Part shown: positions 18,218-26,922 of the stretch, one piece after another
How the letters are laid out: every line of letters begins with the position of its first letter
Numbering within the stretch: the first letter of the stretch is position 1
From: DATMER01 sp963741305
GTDB taxonomy: Bacteria; Acidobacteriota; Thermoanaerobaculia; Multivoradales; UBA5704
Direction of reading: 5' to 3'
Assembly (NCBI GenBank): GCA_963741305.1
Contig: CAVUHL010000003.1
Coordinates: forward strand, 496,001-560,000
DNA: 64,000 nucleotides
Program-made: the position numbers and the translations under genes
The notes under the pieces: model-generated
Seen by the model: the letters and a program-made list of their open reading frames with translations, nothing else
Told to the model about the DNA's origin: nothing
Database searches by the model: none

Positions 18218-18258
18218 GGACGGTCGATTTATTATATTGACCCCAAAAGGGGTAAATA

Positions 18259-19229
18259 GTGGATCGAGTCACCCATAGGCGAAGCCGGGAGAAGCCGGAT
18301 ATCAGCACTCCGCCAACCCCCGGTTACCTCGTCGGCGAGAAATACCGACTGGAGGAGCGTCTCGGCGAAGGAGCCGTCGGGGTCGTCTACCGCGCGGTCC
18401 ATGTCGGCTTGGAGAAGGCCTTCGCGATCAAGCTTCTGAAGACCGCTGGACCTCCGTCCTCCTCCGTCGCTCTCGAGCGCTTCCGCAGGGAGGCTGTGGT
18501 GCTCGGACGCCTCCGGCACCCCAACATCATCGAGGTCACCGATTTCGGAATCGACGAATCGGCGGGTGACCGTCCCTACATCGTCACGGAGCTCCTCGAA
18601 GGGAGGCCCCTCTCGGAGGTCTGCCGGGATCAGGGTCCCCTGCCGCTCGCGCAGGCGCTTCCTCTTCTCGAACAGATCGCCGCCGCGGTTGACGCCGCGC
18701 ACGAGGCCGGCGTCCTTCATCGCGACCTTAAACCGGCAATGTCTTTGTCTGCTGGGAGAGTCTGGGCTCGCCGAGTGTGAAGGTCCTTGACTTCGGCCTC
18801 GCAAAGCTGCTGGCAGGACCAGAAGAATTCAGTGGTGGCACATTACTGATTGGGGTAGAGGGCCCGCCCGCGCTGACAACAACGGGCTCGCTGCTGGGTA
18901 CGCCACTATATATAGCCCCTGAGTTGCTCCGGCACGGCACGGCCAGCCGTTCTTCGGACATCTACTCGTTCGGCGTGCTCGCGTATGAGATCCTCGGTGG
19001 AAAGCCGCCGTTCCATGGGACGCTGGAAGAAGTCTTGGCTGGCCACTTGAAAGCGGAGCCTCCTCCGCTCCCCCTACCTCCCGAGGTCTGGCATCCCCTG
19101 CAGGCAACCCTTCGAAAGGACCCGGCCCGCCGCCCCGGCACTGCGGGAGGGGGAGCAGTCATCCTCCGCCGCCCCCATGTCACCAGGAGTGGCGCTCGGA
19201 TTCAACGATATCGAGCGAGCCTGTGGTGA
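18259..19229 (+). pseudogene. Frameshifted Ser/Thr protein kinase
   Basis: The first frame encodes a kinase N-lobe: GEGAVGVVY, the VAIK-equivalent AFAIKLLK, and HRDLKPA at its end. The second frame, from about 18740, continues with VKVLDFGLAK (DFG), GTPLYIAPE and DIYSFGVLAYEI. Adding one base in CCGGCAATGTC at about 18739 restores HRDLKPAN and joins the two exactly, so a single base has been lost at the catalytic Asn. The reading also drifts after DPARRP (near 19140). There is no transmembrane or PASTA/WD region. A sequencing error at a single site is possible, but the neighbouring genes are damaged too. The start is GTG after AAGGGG, with a small CCCC/GGGG hairpin in the leader. Confidence 0.75.
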
Positions 19230-19684
19230 CCTCTCCTCTCTCCCGAACTATCTCTGCCTGGTCAACGAGGGAAGCGAACCGATCGCAGGAGGAGCGCGGC
19301 GCGTGCTCAATGAGAACCTCGCTTCCTTCACCAGCGAGGCTACTTCCCGGAATGGCATTCCGGGGATTACGAACGTGATCGATGTCAAGGGTAAGGGGAA
19401 GAGCCATTCTTGATTTCTACTCTCCCTCGAACAAGACGATGATCCCCGGCCTTTACTACAAGGTGCCAGAGACGGAGCTCTATCCAGAAATCGAAATCAA
19501 GTTCAAGGACGATGCCAACTCCTACGGCTGCGGGAGAGGACAGTTTCGTATTCTGCAGCTTCTGTTGACAGACAAGAACGTTCGACGGTTCGTGGCCGAC
19601 TTCGAGACAAGCTGCGCGATCGGCCGCATCGCAGTGGGAGAAAGAATAGAGATCCCTCGAGATCCGTCGGGTGGCACCCATTAG
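19177..19684 (+). pseudogene. Frameshifted small secreted-domain gene
   Basis: Two frames join into one protein if a single extra A near 19398 is removed. The first part ends in NVIDVKGKG and the second continues RAILDFYSPSNKTMIPGLY, then YGCGRGQFRILQ and VRRFVADFETSC. This G-x-G-C..GRG.F...VRRF.ADFE..C pattern is that of a beta-sandwich domain often seen in exported proteins of acidobacteria and myxobacteria. I know no function for it. No signal peptide is visible, because the upstream part merges with the broken kinase frame. Lower GC than the flanks. Confidence 0.55.
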
Positions 19685-19737
19685 GGTTCACTGACCGCGG
19701 GAAGGTCAGGGACGAGAGTGACCGTAGGGACGGCTCC

Positions 19738-19941
19738 CAGGCGGAAAGAGCCGGCCAGGAACTCCTTGTCCTCTCGAAGGGCCTTGAGCTCCGGCCGCGC
19801 CTCCAGGGCCGCCCGGAGTTGCTCCTCAAACTGGGGATCGGCCGCGCGGGCAGCCCGCAGCTCGCCGAGCGCGGCGTCCGGGTTGCCGTTGAGATACTCC
19901 AGGATGCCCAAATTCGCGTGTGTGCCCGGCAAGCTCGGTGC
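19738..19941 (-). pseudogene. Truncated copy of the DUF1028-TPR gene 3' end
   Basis: About 204 bases match 14102-14307, the 3' end of the DUF1028 gene, with roughly one mismatch in fifteen and one lost G. They encode GTHANLGILEYLNGNPDAAL and RPELKALREDKEFLA in the same orientation. The missing base shifts the tail into a different ending. No DUF1028 domain precedes it, so this is a dead fragment from a segmental duplication. Confidence 0.85.
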
Positions 19942-20011
19942 ACCAAGGCAGATACCAGGCTCCCCGGCCGCTCAGAGTCCGCGGCGAGCGGAAGATACTC
20001 ATCTTACCTAG

Positions 20012-20401
20012 CTAGCCGGTCTTGCCGTGCCATTGACCTACGATCAGAGTACCGGGTCCCGTCGACTTTGCGCGAGCCAGATTAAGGAATGCCTCCTCTG
20101 CACCAGTGCCAACGCCGATAGAGATCGTACTGCCAGTCTCTTCAGCGAACTCCTTCATCATGCCTCTCAGTTGATCCTGATTAAAGATTTCTGGCTGCAC
20201 AAGGAGCAGAATATCGTCTCCTCCAGAGAAGATCAGCTTTGCACTCATCGCGTATCTCATGCGATCACCAAGCTTTTGGATGGATGTCGTGATGGCCGTA
20301 GAGAAATCTTGGAGGGTCTTTAGATCGTTCGAAAGCAGCATGCCCTCGATACGTCTGCGGATACGGTCGGCATCTCCTAGTACATAGAGGGAGTCAGGCA
20401 T
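20012..20401 (-). CDS. mCpol (minimal CRISPR polymerase) domain protein
   Basis: The protein has 129 residues and consists of one palm-type nucleotidyl-cyclase/polymerase domain. Residues 7-12 (VLGDAD) fit the first metal-binding motif, and residues 59-63 (SGGDD) give the GGDD active site within KLIFSGGDDILLLV. GSTISIGVG near residue 90 fits the core strand after it. mCpol proteins are known nucleotide-signal synthases of phage defence; in the Panoptes system the mCpol (OptS) is paired with a two-TM beta effector (OptE). No such partner lies within several kilobases here. AGAGAGG sits about 10 bases before the ATG. The surrounding DNA is visibly poorer in GC than the flanks, suggesting transfer. 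The family call is good; a working defence role is inference. Confidence 0.8.
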   Translation of the reverse strand: MPDSLYVLGDADRIRRRIEGMLLSNDLKTLQDFSTAITTSIQKLGDRMRYAMSAKLIFSGGDDILLLVQPEIFNQDQLRGMMKEFAEETGSTISIGVGTGAEEAFLNLARAKSTGPGTLIVGQWHGKTG

Positions 20402-20670
20402 TTTGTTTCAACCTCTCTGGTCCGCTGAGACGTTCATGCAAGTGTTCCCTGAGTTAGGGTTAAAGTTGAATTGCCGAAGCTAGATAGTTAGAGGTTCCCG
20501 GTCGCGATGATGCGATGTTCAGCCACGCGGTGAACTCTGGTTCACCGATTTTAGCTTGTAGATGATGTGACCAAAGGTAACTGCCCGCCAAAAATTCCCG
20601 CGATCGGCACGAAAGTCGCTGCCGTTTAGCTTGGTCCGGCCCCGGAGCGCAGCCCCGACAAACAGGCGCC

Positions 20671-21843
20671 TCATTCCTGAAGCTTCTTCCAGGCCCCGAA
20701 GGCCGCCCAGGTCGTGGACACGAGCCATGCGGCAACGACTGCGATTAGCTTCCAGCGCGAGCTATGGAGGAAGGTGGCGGAGAGCGTCAGGCGGTGGTCC
20801 CTGGTGAACGCCCCGGCACGAGTGGAGGCGCGCTTGGCAATGCCGTCGAAGCGCGCGCGCAGGGCGCCCTTCTCGATGTCAAAATCGAGACCTCTCAGTT
20901 GGGCCTGCAAGAGCCCGCGGAGAACCACAGTCTCGTCTTTCTCGATGGTCACGGCCGGGATGTCAGGATACTCGGGGTAGCTGAGAGTAGCCTTATCGCG
21001 TAGCGGCGTGTTGAGCGTTCCTTGGAGATCTTCTTCGAGAAGCTCCACCGAGGTGAGCGGGAGATCGAGCTGCTTGCGGAAGAGCTCCGCCGCCTGGCCT
21101 CGAGCCGGAGTCACGATCAGGACCAGCCCGTGTTCGCCGCTCGTGACCTCGAGTATCCGGCGCGCCTCTGGGAGCTGTGCCCGCCAAGTCAGGAGGTCAC
21201 CGGGGAAGGGTACAGCGATGCCCTCGGGCTCGATGAAGTCGGCCTCGAACTCCACATCGCGGCCGAGCGCGAGGCTGAGATCCTGGGGTGTTTCGATCTC
21301 CAAACTGAGGGCGGGCTCCCGGCCCGGAGAGACTTCGAAAATCACCTGCGAGCCTGGCGCGAAGCGGATGCGATCGAGGAGCCCTAGTCGTCCGGCGGCC
21401 GGGTTGGGATTTCTTAGTGTCAGCTTGGCTGCCGGATCGTGGCATGAGAGCTTCACGGAGTCTGTGGGTATGACCTTGCGCCAAGCCTCGTCGGGAAAGC
21501 GCGGTTCTTCGCCAGCCTCGGTCCCAGGCACGAGCCGTTGCGGATCCGCGATCTCCAGTGTCTCGGCAGAGAGTTCTACGGCGCTGCAATCTTCGATGAC
21601 CAGGGACGAAAACGGGACTGATGGATTGAGGATCTCGCGGCGCTCCTCGCCGCCCAGGGTAAAGGCGAGCCGCGTGGTCTCGAGCGTGAGCTGGATGCGG
21701 GTAGGCAGGCGCCAGAAGGTCGAGATCCACACCAAGGGCAGAAGGACCAGGGTCGGCAGCGCGAGCCAGAGGAGCGAGTGTGACCGGCGTGGCGCCGCTT
21801 TCTTGCTTGCTCGAGAGCGCTGCCCTTCTGCCTTGGCATTCAT
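20671..21843 (-). CDS. Two-TM membrane protein with beta-rich exterior domain
   Basis: The protein has 390 residues. A basic N-terminus precedes one transmembrane helix (LLWLALPTLVLLPLVWIS, about residues 24-42). About 310 mostly beta residues follow, and a second helix (LIAVVAAWLVSTTWAAFGAW) ends the protein. No enzymatic motif is seen. It is the last gene of a three-gene unit, and its ATG overlaps the stop of the preceding secreted gene by 4 bases. It would anchor a periplasmic domain at both ends. It is not the OptE layout, in which both helices are N-terminal. The family is not recognised. Confidence 0.7.
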   Translation of the reverse strand: MNAKAEGQRSRASKKAAPRRSHSLLWLALPTLVLLPLVWISTFWRLPTRIQLTLETTRLAFTLGGEERREILNPSVPFSSLVIEDCSAVELSAETLEIADPQRLVPGTEAGEEPRFPDEAWRKVIPTDSVKLSCHDPAAKLTLRNPNPAAGRLGLLDRIRFAPGSQVIFEVSPGREPALSLEIETPQDLSLALGRDVEFEADFIEPEGIAVPFPGDLLTWRAQLPEARRILEVTSGEHGLVLIVTPARGQAAELFRKQLDLPLTSVELLEEDLQGTLNTPLRDKATLSYPEYPDIPAVTIEKDETVVLRGLLQAQLRGLDFDIEKGALRARFDGIAKRASTRAGAFTRDHRLTLSATFLHSSRWKLIAVVAAWLVSTTWAAFGAWKKLQE

Positions 21844-22616
21844 TTCCAGGAAGACCGGTGATGGAAGATGACTTCCTTGGCCAACTCGATGTTGTTGTCG
21901 AAGTAGCCGGAGAGCGCGAGGCGGTACTCGCTTTTCGGTTGGCGTCGGGCATCCCAGCTCAGGGTGAAGGGGCTGCCGGCTTTCTCGCGGTTTTGCTGCC
22001 GGCTGTAGACCTCTTTGTTGCCTCGGTAGATCTTGCAGGTTACGTAGGCTGTGCCGTTGGTCTTGAACGTGAAGCGATAGCCACTCGCGGCCGTTGGTGG
22101 CCGCGTGTGAAAGAGCGCTGCTGGAGCGATGGTCTCTCTCTTGGACGGATCTTGCTGGCGCAAGCGCACCACGGCGCCCAAGTCGGCGAGGGTCACCGAG
22201 GCCAGGTTCCGGAGCACGGGCTCCGTGGGCCAGGTGAATTCGTTGAATGCCCGGGGACGCCAGGGCGCAGAGGGCGCGACTTTATCGAGCCAGTAGTAGA
22301 TGGTCTTGGGCCGCGGCTGGCGGACAGTGACGAAGACCGGCTCGGCGGTGGGGAGATAAAATTTGAGGCGCAATGTCTGAGGCCAAGTGGGGCTCGGCTC
22401 GCGGTAGTCGATGAGGGCCGAGAGGAGCTCGATGTCGTAGCCGCTCACCGGCTTGGGCTTGAGGCCCTCATAGCGGTTGCCGCGGTTCTGGTACTGGAGC
22501 GCGCGCTCGTATTGGGCCAGGAGCGGCAGGGCGGTTAGGAGGAGGGCCGCGGTGATCGCTTGCGCACACCGCTTGATTCCCGACTGCCGGGCACTGCGCT
22601 TCGTTCCTGCTCTCAT
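21840..22616 (-). CDS. Secreted protein of unknown function
   Basis: The protein has 258 residues with a signal peptide (AITAALLLTALPLLAQ). The mature part begins with a conserved-looking RYEGLKPKPVSGYDIELLSA and ends in a beta-rich FN3-like region (YRFTFKTNGTAYVTCKIYRG, YRLALSGYFDNNIELAKEV). No catalytic motif is visible. The start and stop overlap both neighbours by 4 bases (ATGA), so it is translated with the protease-like protein upstream and the two-TM protein downstream. This suggests the three form one envelope complex. The family is not recognised. Confidence 0.7.
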   Translation of the reverse strand: MRAGTKRSARQSGIKRCAQAITAALLLTALPLLAQYERALQYQNRGNRYEGLKPKPVSGYDIELLSALIDYREPSPTWPQTLRLKFYLPTAEPVFVTVRQPRPKTIYYWLDKVAPSAPWRPRAFNEFTWPTEPVLRNLASVTLADLGAVVRLRQQDPSKRETIAPAALFHTRPPTAASGYRFTFKTNGTAYVTCKIYRGNKEVYSRQQNREKAGSPFTLSWDARRQPKSEYRLALSGYFDNNIELAKEVIFHHRSSWK

Positions 22617-24025
22617 GGGCGAGGGCTGCGGGCACAGCGGAAGCCGACTTCCTCGTCCCAGCCCCCGTCCCAGCCCGAAGGCTCGTGCGCCCCCCGGTGC
22701 GCGGAGCGCAGCGCCAGGGACGCGCTATTGATGGAGCCCCCCCGCATCGCACGGTACTTACCTGTCGGGGGACCGGCAGGATCGATCTGCACCTCAGCAG
22801 GGTAGGCGCCATACCAGTCAGCTACCCACTCCCACGCGTTGCCGTGCATGTCGTGGAGGCCCCAGGTGTTGGGCTTTTTCGTACCGACGGACTTTGCCGA
22901 GTTGGCGACAATGAGCAGAGCTGGTGGCGGGCCGCTTTTCGGCCCTTCTAACCATTTTCTATATTCTTCTTGCTGTTTTTCCATTTTTACATAAAATGGT
23001 TCGTATTCTTCGTCATACCATGCGTAGGCGCTGAGCAGCTCCACGTGGTTGCCAAACGACCAGACGGTCTGGCTGCCGGCGCGCGCGGCATACTCCCACT
23101 CTGCCTCGGTGGGAAGGCGGCCTCCGAAGTGCTCGCAGGCCGCCTTCGCTCTATCCCACCTGACCCGGGTTACTGGCAGGTCGGCCTCGCCCTCGCGTTC
23201 CGGGTGGAAGCGGCGGTACTGCTCGTTGGTGACCTCGGTCTTGCCGATCCAGAATTCGCTCAATGTAACCTGGTGAGCCGGGTTCTCGTCTTCATCGGTT
23301 TCTCGGTCGTTCTCGGCCGCGCCCATTGTGAAGGTCCCAGGGCAGATGCGTACCCAGACGATGCCGGCCTCGGTGCGTTCTTTTCCAGGCTCGCATTTCT
23401 CCACGACCTTGACTCCCCAGCCGACGACCCTATCTCGAACCACCATGGCCTTGACCGCATAGGTGATCTGTGAATCCTCTTCTGTCACTACCCCCACCAC
23501 ATTGCCTTTTCGCAGCACCGGAGCGCCGGAGAAACCCTCCCCCACAGTCCCATCCAGTTGCAGAAAGTCACCGCTCGGACCGGCAAAGTTCCTCCCCACG
23601 GTAAGCGGCATCGTTTTCATGGACGGAAAACCCGAGAGGAAGAGCGTCTCACTTAGATGAGGCTGGACCTCGGTCTCGAAACCCAACGTGGTCACCCCGG
23701 CCGGGAGCGCACCGAGCACCTGGAACACGGCCAGGCCGCGAGGGTTGTCGGATTCCATCCCGAGCAGGGCCCCGGCGGGAAAGCTCTTGGCGGGATCGAC
23801 AGCGAAGGTCACCTCGAGCTGCTGAACTCCCTGGATTACGTGCGAGGCAGTAACGATCGTGGCCTTGTCACCATCGAGGGCGACCACGAAGCCGCTTCCT
23901 CGCACCGGTGTGCCGCCGCGCGTACCGGAGATTCTCACCAAGCCGGAAACAGCGGTGTCGAGATCCTGCCCGGACACGGCGGCCGGGAGCAGCAGGAACA
24001 GAGCGAGGGCAGTGCGGGTCAGCAT
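22613..24025 (-). CDS. Trypsin-like domain fused to formylglycine-enzyme-like domain
   Basis: The protein has 470 residues, with a signal peptide in residues 1-20. A trypsin-like domain spans about 25-205, with His62 in TASHV and Ser166 in GFSGAPV. The place of the catalytic Asp reads RGLAVF instead of DLAV, so Gly97 replaces it unless Asp93 substitutes. A FGE/SUMF1-like domain spans about 225-470: FTMG, VTNEQY, LPTEAEWEYAAR, MHGNAWEW, RGGS and the final GFRCA. Such domains also occur as ligand-binding modules without enzyme activity. Fusions of trypsin-like and FGE-like domains are known in bacterial conflict and signalling proteins. It is first in a three-gene overlapping operon. Confidence 0.8.
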   Translation of the reverse strand: MLTRTALALFLLLPAAVSGQDLDTAVSGLVRISGTRGGTPVRGSGFVVALDGDKATIVTASHVIQGVQQLEVTFAVDPAKSFPAGALLGMESDNPRGLAVFQVLGALPAGVTTLGFETEVQPHLSETLFLSGFPSMKTMPLTVGRNFAGPSGDFLQLDGTVGEGFSGAPVLRKGNVVGVVTEEDSQITYAVKAMVVRDRVVGWGVKVVEKCEPGKERTEAGIVWVRICPGTFTMGAAENDRETDEDENPAHQVTLSEFWIGKTEVTNEQYRRFHPEREGEADLPVTRVRWDRAKAACEHFGGRLPTEAEWEYAARAGSQTVWSFGNHVELLSAYAWYDEEYEPFYVKMEKQQEEYRKWLEGPKSGPPPALLIVANSAKSVGTKKPNTWGLHDMHGNAWEWVADWYGAYPAEVQIDPAGPPTGKYRAMRGGSINSASLALRSAHRGAHEPSGWDGGWDEEVGFRCARSPRP

Positions 24026-24279
24026 AAGCTTCCAGGATTGTTGAGTTTCGATAATCTAGTATACCTCAAAGGGGCATCTCTGGTCGGAGGGCAGTCCGGA
24101 CCGTTCCCGCCGCAGGTCTGAAGACCTCGTGCCTCCTGGATTCCGAAGTTTTCGTCCAAGCGGAGGCGGAGAGGGGTGAGGTCCAGGCGTCAACTGAGCC
24201 GGATCGTGCCAGAACCTAATGCAGGCCTTCCAGCGGAGGCCTAGTGGGGGAAAAGTCTTTGTCTTCCCGCCACCGCGGA

Positions 24280-24530
24280 TTTCAGCGCTCCGCCGCTGGA
24301 ATCTTCGCTCTGGAACGCCCGGCTAACGCCGAGGATGGAGCGCCAAAATCTCCGTCGGAGCGAGGTAAGTCACAGAGATCTCCAAAAAAAGGCTTTCAGA
24401 GCTCTGAATGAAAATCGGAGCGTCCTCCGGAAAAAACAGAGTTCCGATTTTCTCGGTGGAGCTCTGACGGCAAATTGGGGCGCTGATTTTTTGGCGGAGC
24501 GCTTGCGTTACTTCGAGCGCTCTACTTGGC
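24280..24530. repeat. Degenerate repeat array with GAGCGC/CAGAGCTCTG words
   Basis: Words GGAGCG, CAGAGCTCTG and TGGAGCTCTGA recur about every 20-21 bases from about 24334 to 24520, with A/T-rich spacers. The phase drifts, so this array is weaker than the others. The cores are palindromic. The remaining part of the 496-base gap from 24026 shows only scattered GGAGG-like words and no gene. Confidence 0.5.
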
Positions 24531-26717
24531 GGTCTCCTGACTGGCAGGCTCATTCTGTTTCGCCCCCGGCGGCAGCTTGAAGCCGATGTAGGTGCCGCCG
24601 CTGACTCCCATGATGGCCAGCAGGGCCGCGTTGAACTCCGGCATCGCGAGATTGATCAGCACTTCGTAGATGAAGATCACGCCGAGGATCAGGGTCCAGA
24701 TGAAGATCTGGAACTTGTGAAAGCTGATGCCGTCGTCCTCGGTCAGAAGATCGTTGAGGAAGCGCCTCCAGCTAGGCAGGTTGAAGAAATCGATCTGCTG
24801 CCGAAGCAAGGCGAGCTCTCCCTTCGTTTTCTCGATCTCGTTGTCTTTCAGCTTCAGAGCGCCCGCGGTGTCCGCCTCCATCTGGTCGCGCTGCGGCTGC
24901 AGTGTTTGGGTGAGATCATCCTTGGCCTTCTTGATCTCGTCGTCCTTCGCCGCCAGCGCGCCTGTGTTCTCCGGCGCGATCTGCCCCCGCTGGATCTCAA
25001 GTTCTCGGACGAGAGTTCGCTTCTGCTCAATCGCCGTGTCCTTCAGCGCCAGTGCGCGATCGTGGTCCAGCTTGATCGTGGCGCGCACCTTGGTCAGCTC
25101 CCGACACTTTTTTTCGGCCGGCTCCAGGTCCAATCTGAGACGCGCCGCGATCTCCCGAGGACGCTTGGTGAAGTCCTCGACCTTGGCGACGCGCTGTGCC
25201 TTCTCGGCCTTGTTGGTCTTGGTGGAGTCGACGAAGGCGGCGCCGAGGGCTGTGGCGGCGCTGATACCGATCAAGCCCATCGTCGAGTTGGTAATCGTAT
25301 CCTTGTCACCCGTCACCATCCACAGAACGAAGAAGAACGTCACCACCAGGAAGAACCAGAAGGCCATTTGCGTCCGACCCAGGCTGAACGGGCTACGGCC
25401 GTCCGGCCGGAAGAGCACGGTCGTGTCACGGATGACGTCCGTCTTGGCCGCCAGAAGCAGGAAGAAGGCTAGTCCGCCCCCAATCAACAGCAGGCCGAGA
25501 GCCATCTGTCCCTCGGGAATGACTTTCAGGGAAGCCCTGGGCTTGCCGGCTTTGTCCTCCTTGCTCGGGTAGGTGATTAGAGTATCCATGGCTTGGCCGT
25601 TCTCGAAGCCGACGGTAACCTCCACTTCCCGGCTGAAGGCAACAGAATTCAGGCGCAGGATCTGAGACCATGCGTCCTTGTTCTTTTCGTTCCGCTCGAT
25701 GTCGAACCGGAGGCGGCGAACCCGTGCTCCATCCACAACTTCCACCTTGTCGCCGAGGTTCATCGGATGGATATCTGGGATCGGGACGCCATCGATAATA
25801 GGGACCAGATCGGCCTCGGTGGCATCCGGCTTCGGAAGCTTGTTCTGGTTTCTGATCTCTTCTATCCACTCCTGCAGATTCTTCACGTCGATCCAGACCA
25901 GCGTCTGGAGCGCGATCGAATGCTTACGGCGCTTGAAATCCCCTACCGCCGTCACGACGGAACCGACCTTCTCCGGGGCACATTCGGCTGTGCCGGCGCT
26001 CGTCTCTATCTTGAAGCGCACGTCTGCGGCCTTGTCGGTACGCAGGAAGCTCCGGAGCAGGCCGCTGCGGGGCACTGCGACGTCGGTCAGCGACGCAACG
26101 GATGATTCCGACGCCGCGGAGGTACCGATGGCGAGCATGTCCCGAGGCTGCATCGCGCCCGTGGCACTGGCAGTCTTGATCTTGACTTCGGCTGTCGGGT
26201 CGGCTTCCAGCACGCTGGGCGACCATTTGATCAGGAGGCCGACGACGTCGTTCCCGACGATCTGTCCGGCGGGGATCGCGTAGCACGACGGGCGGGTTTC
26301 CAGGAGGCACTGTTCGTAGACCTCTTCGATCTTGGTATCGACCCTCGCACGAGTAGCGTTGATCGTCTGCGGCAAACGGGCCGAGCCCGCCTCCAGGTAT
26401 TTCGGACAGCCGTCCTTGGCCCATGCCCCCAGTTTGTCGAATCGGCCTGGCGCTTTCGGTTCTTGCGGCAACGCCTTGTCGTAGACCCAATCCAGATCGA
26501 TCCCTTCTTCCAGGGCCTCCTCCTCGGACTGCGGCTGCGCCATGCAATAGTAGTAAATGTTCATGAAGCCCTGATCATCTTCAGCGATCTGAACGTCCTT
26601 GTAGAGTAGCGGCAGCAACAGTAACTTGCCGCAGGCTTCAACCTGACCGCTGGCTCGCGTCGCGACGAAGATCATGCTGAGAACCACAAGTGACCGGAGA
26701 CTCTTCGGTTGCGGCAT
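24522..26717 (-). CDS. Large membrane protein with cytoplasmic coiled coil
   Basis: The protein has 731 residues with a signal peptide (SLVVLSMIFVATRASG). A roughly 380-residue exported region follows, then a hydrophobic helix (MALGLLLIGGGLAFFLLLA), the motif FSLGRTQMAFWFFLVV with a second helix and TMGLIGISAATALGAAF with a third. A charged coiled coil spans about residues 525-655, and a last hydrophobic pair ends in GVSGGTYIGFKLP. The SLGR.QMAFWFF and GIS.GTYLGFK words recur in many uncharacterised bacterial membrane proteins. It lies upstream of, and on the same strand as, the protease-like operon, separated by a repeat array. Function unknown. Confidence 0.75.
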   Translation of the reverse strand: MPQPKSLRSLVVLSMIFVATRASGQVEACGKLLLLPLLYKDVQIAEDDQGFMNIYYYCMAQPQSEEEALEEGIDLDWVYDKALPQEPKAPGRFDKLGAWAKDGCPKYLEAGSARLPQTINATRARVDTKIEEVYEQCLLETRPSCYAIPAGQIVGNDVVGLLIKWSPSVLEADPTAEVKIKTASATGAMQPRDMLAIGTSAASESSVASLTDVAVPRSGLLRSFLRTDKAADVRFKIETSAGTAECAPEKVGSVVTAVGDFKRRKHSIALQTLVWIDVKNLQEWIEEIRNQNKLPKPDATEADLVPIIDGVPIPDIHPMNLGDKVEVVDGARVRRLRFDIERNEKNKDAWSQILRLNSVAFSREVEVTVGFENGQAMDTLITYPSKEDKAGKPRASLKVIPEGQMALGLLLIGGGLAFFLLLAAKTDVIRDTTVLFRPDGRSPFSLGRTQMAFWFFLVVTFFFVLWMVTGDKDTITNSTMGLIGISAATALGAAFVDSTKTNKAEKAQRVAKVEDFTKRPREIAARLRLDLEPAEKKCRELTKVRATIKLDHDRALALKDTAIEQKRTLVRELEIQRGQIAPENTGALAAKDDEIKKAKDDLTQTLQPQRDQMEADTAGALKLKDNEIEKTKGELALLRQQIDFFNLPSWRRFLNDLLTEDDGISFHKFQIFIWTLILGVIFIYEVLINLAMPEFNAALLAIMGVSGGTYIGFKLPPGAKQNEPASQETAK

Positions 26718-26922
26718 CGCTTCATCCCTTCCAGGTTTCGACGATTGGATACTTCAGGCCTGACTCCGCTGTACGACATAGACGGACGCGCGAGTCCCTT
26801 TTCGCGAGCGGTTTCGGTGGCGCGCGCGCTCGCGGAAGGCGCGGAGCGCCTGCTCCACGAAAGCCAGGATCTCCGCCATGCAGGCGAGCCGCTTCTGGAG
26901 ATGAGGAGCCGCTGGTTCGCGC

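Noticed and set aside
20671..21843. OptE-type two-TM beta effector for the mCpol protein
   Set aside because: The two helices are at opposite ends with the beta region between, not both at the N-terminus, and the gene belongs to the protease-like operon by overlap.
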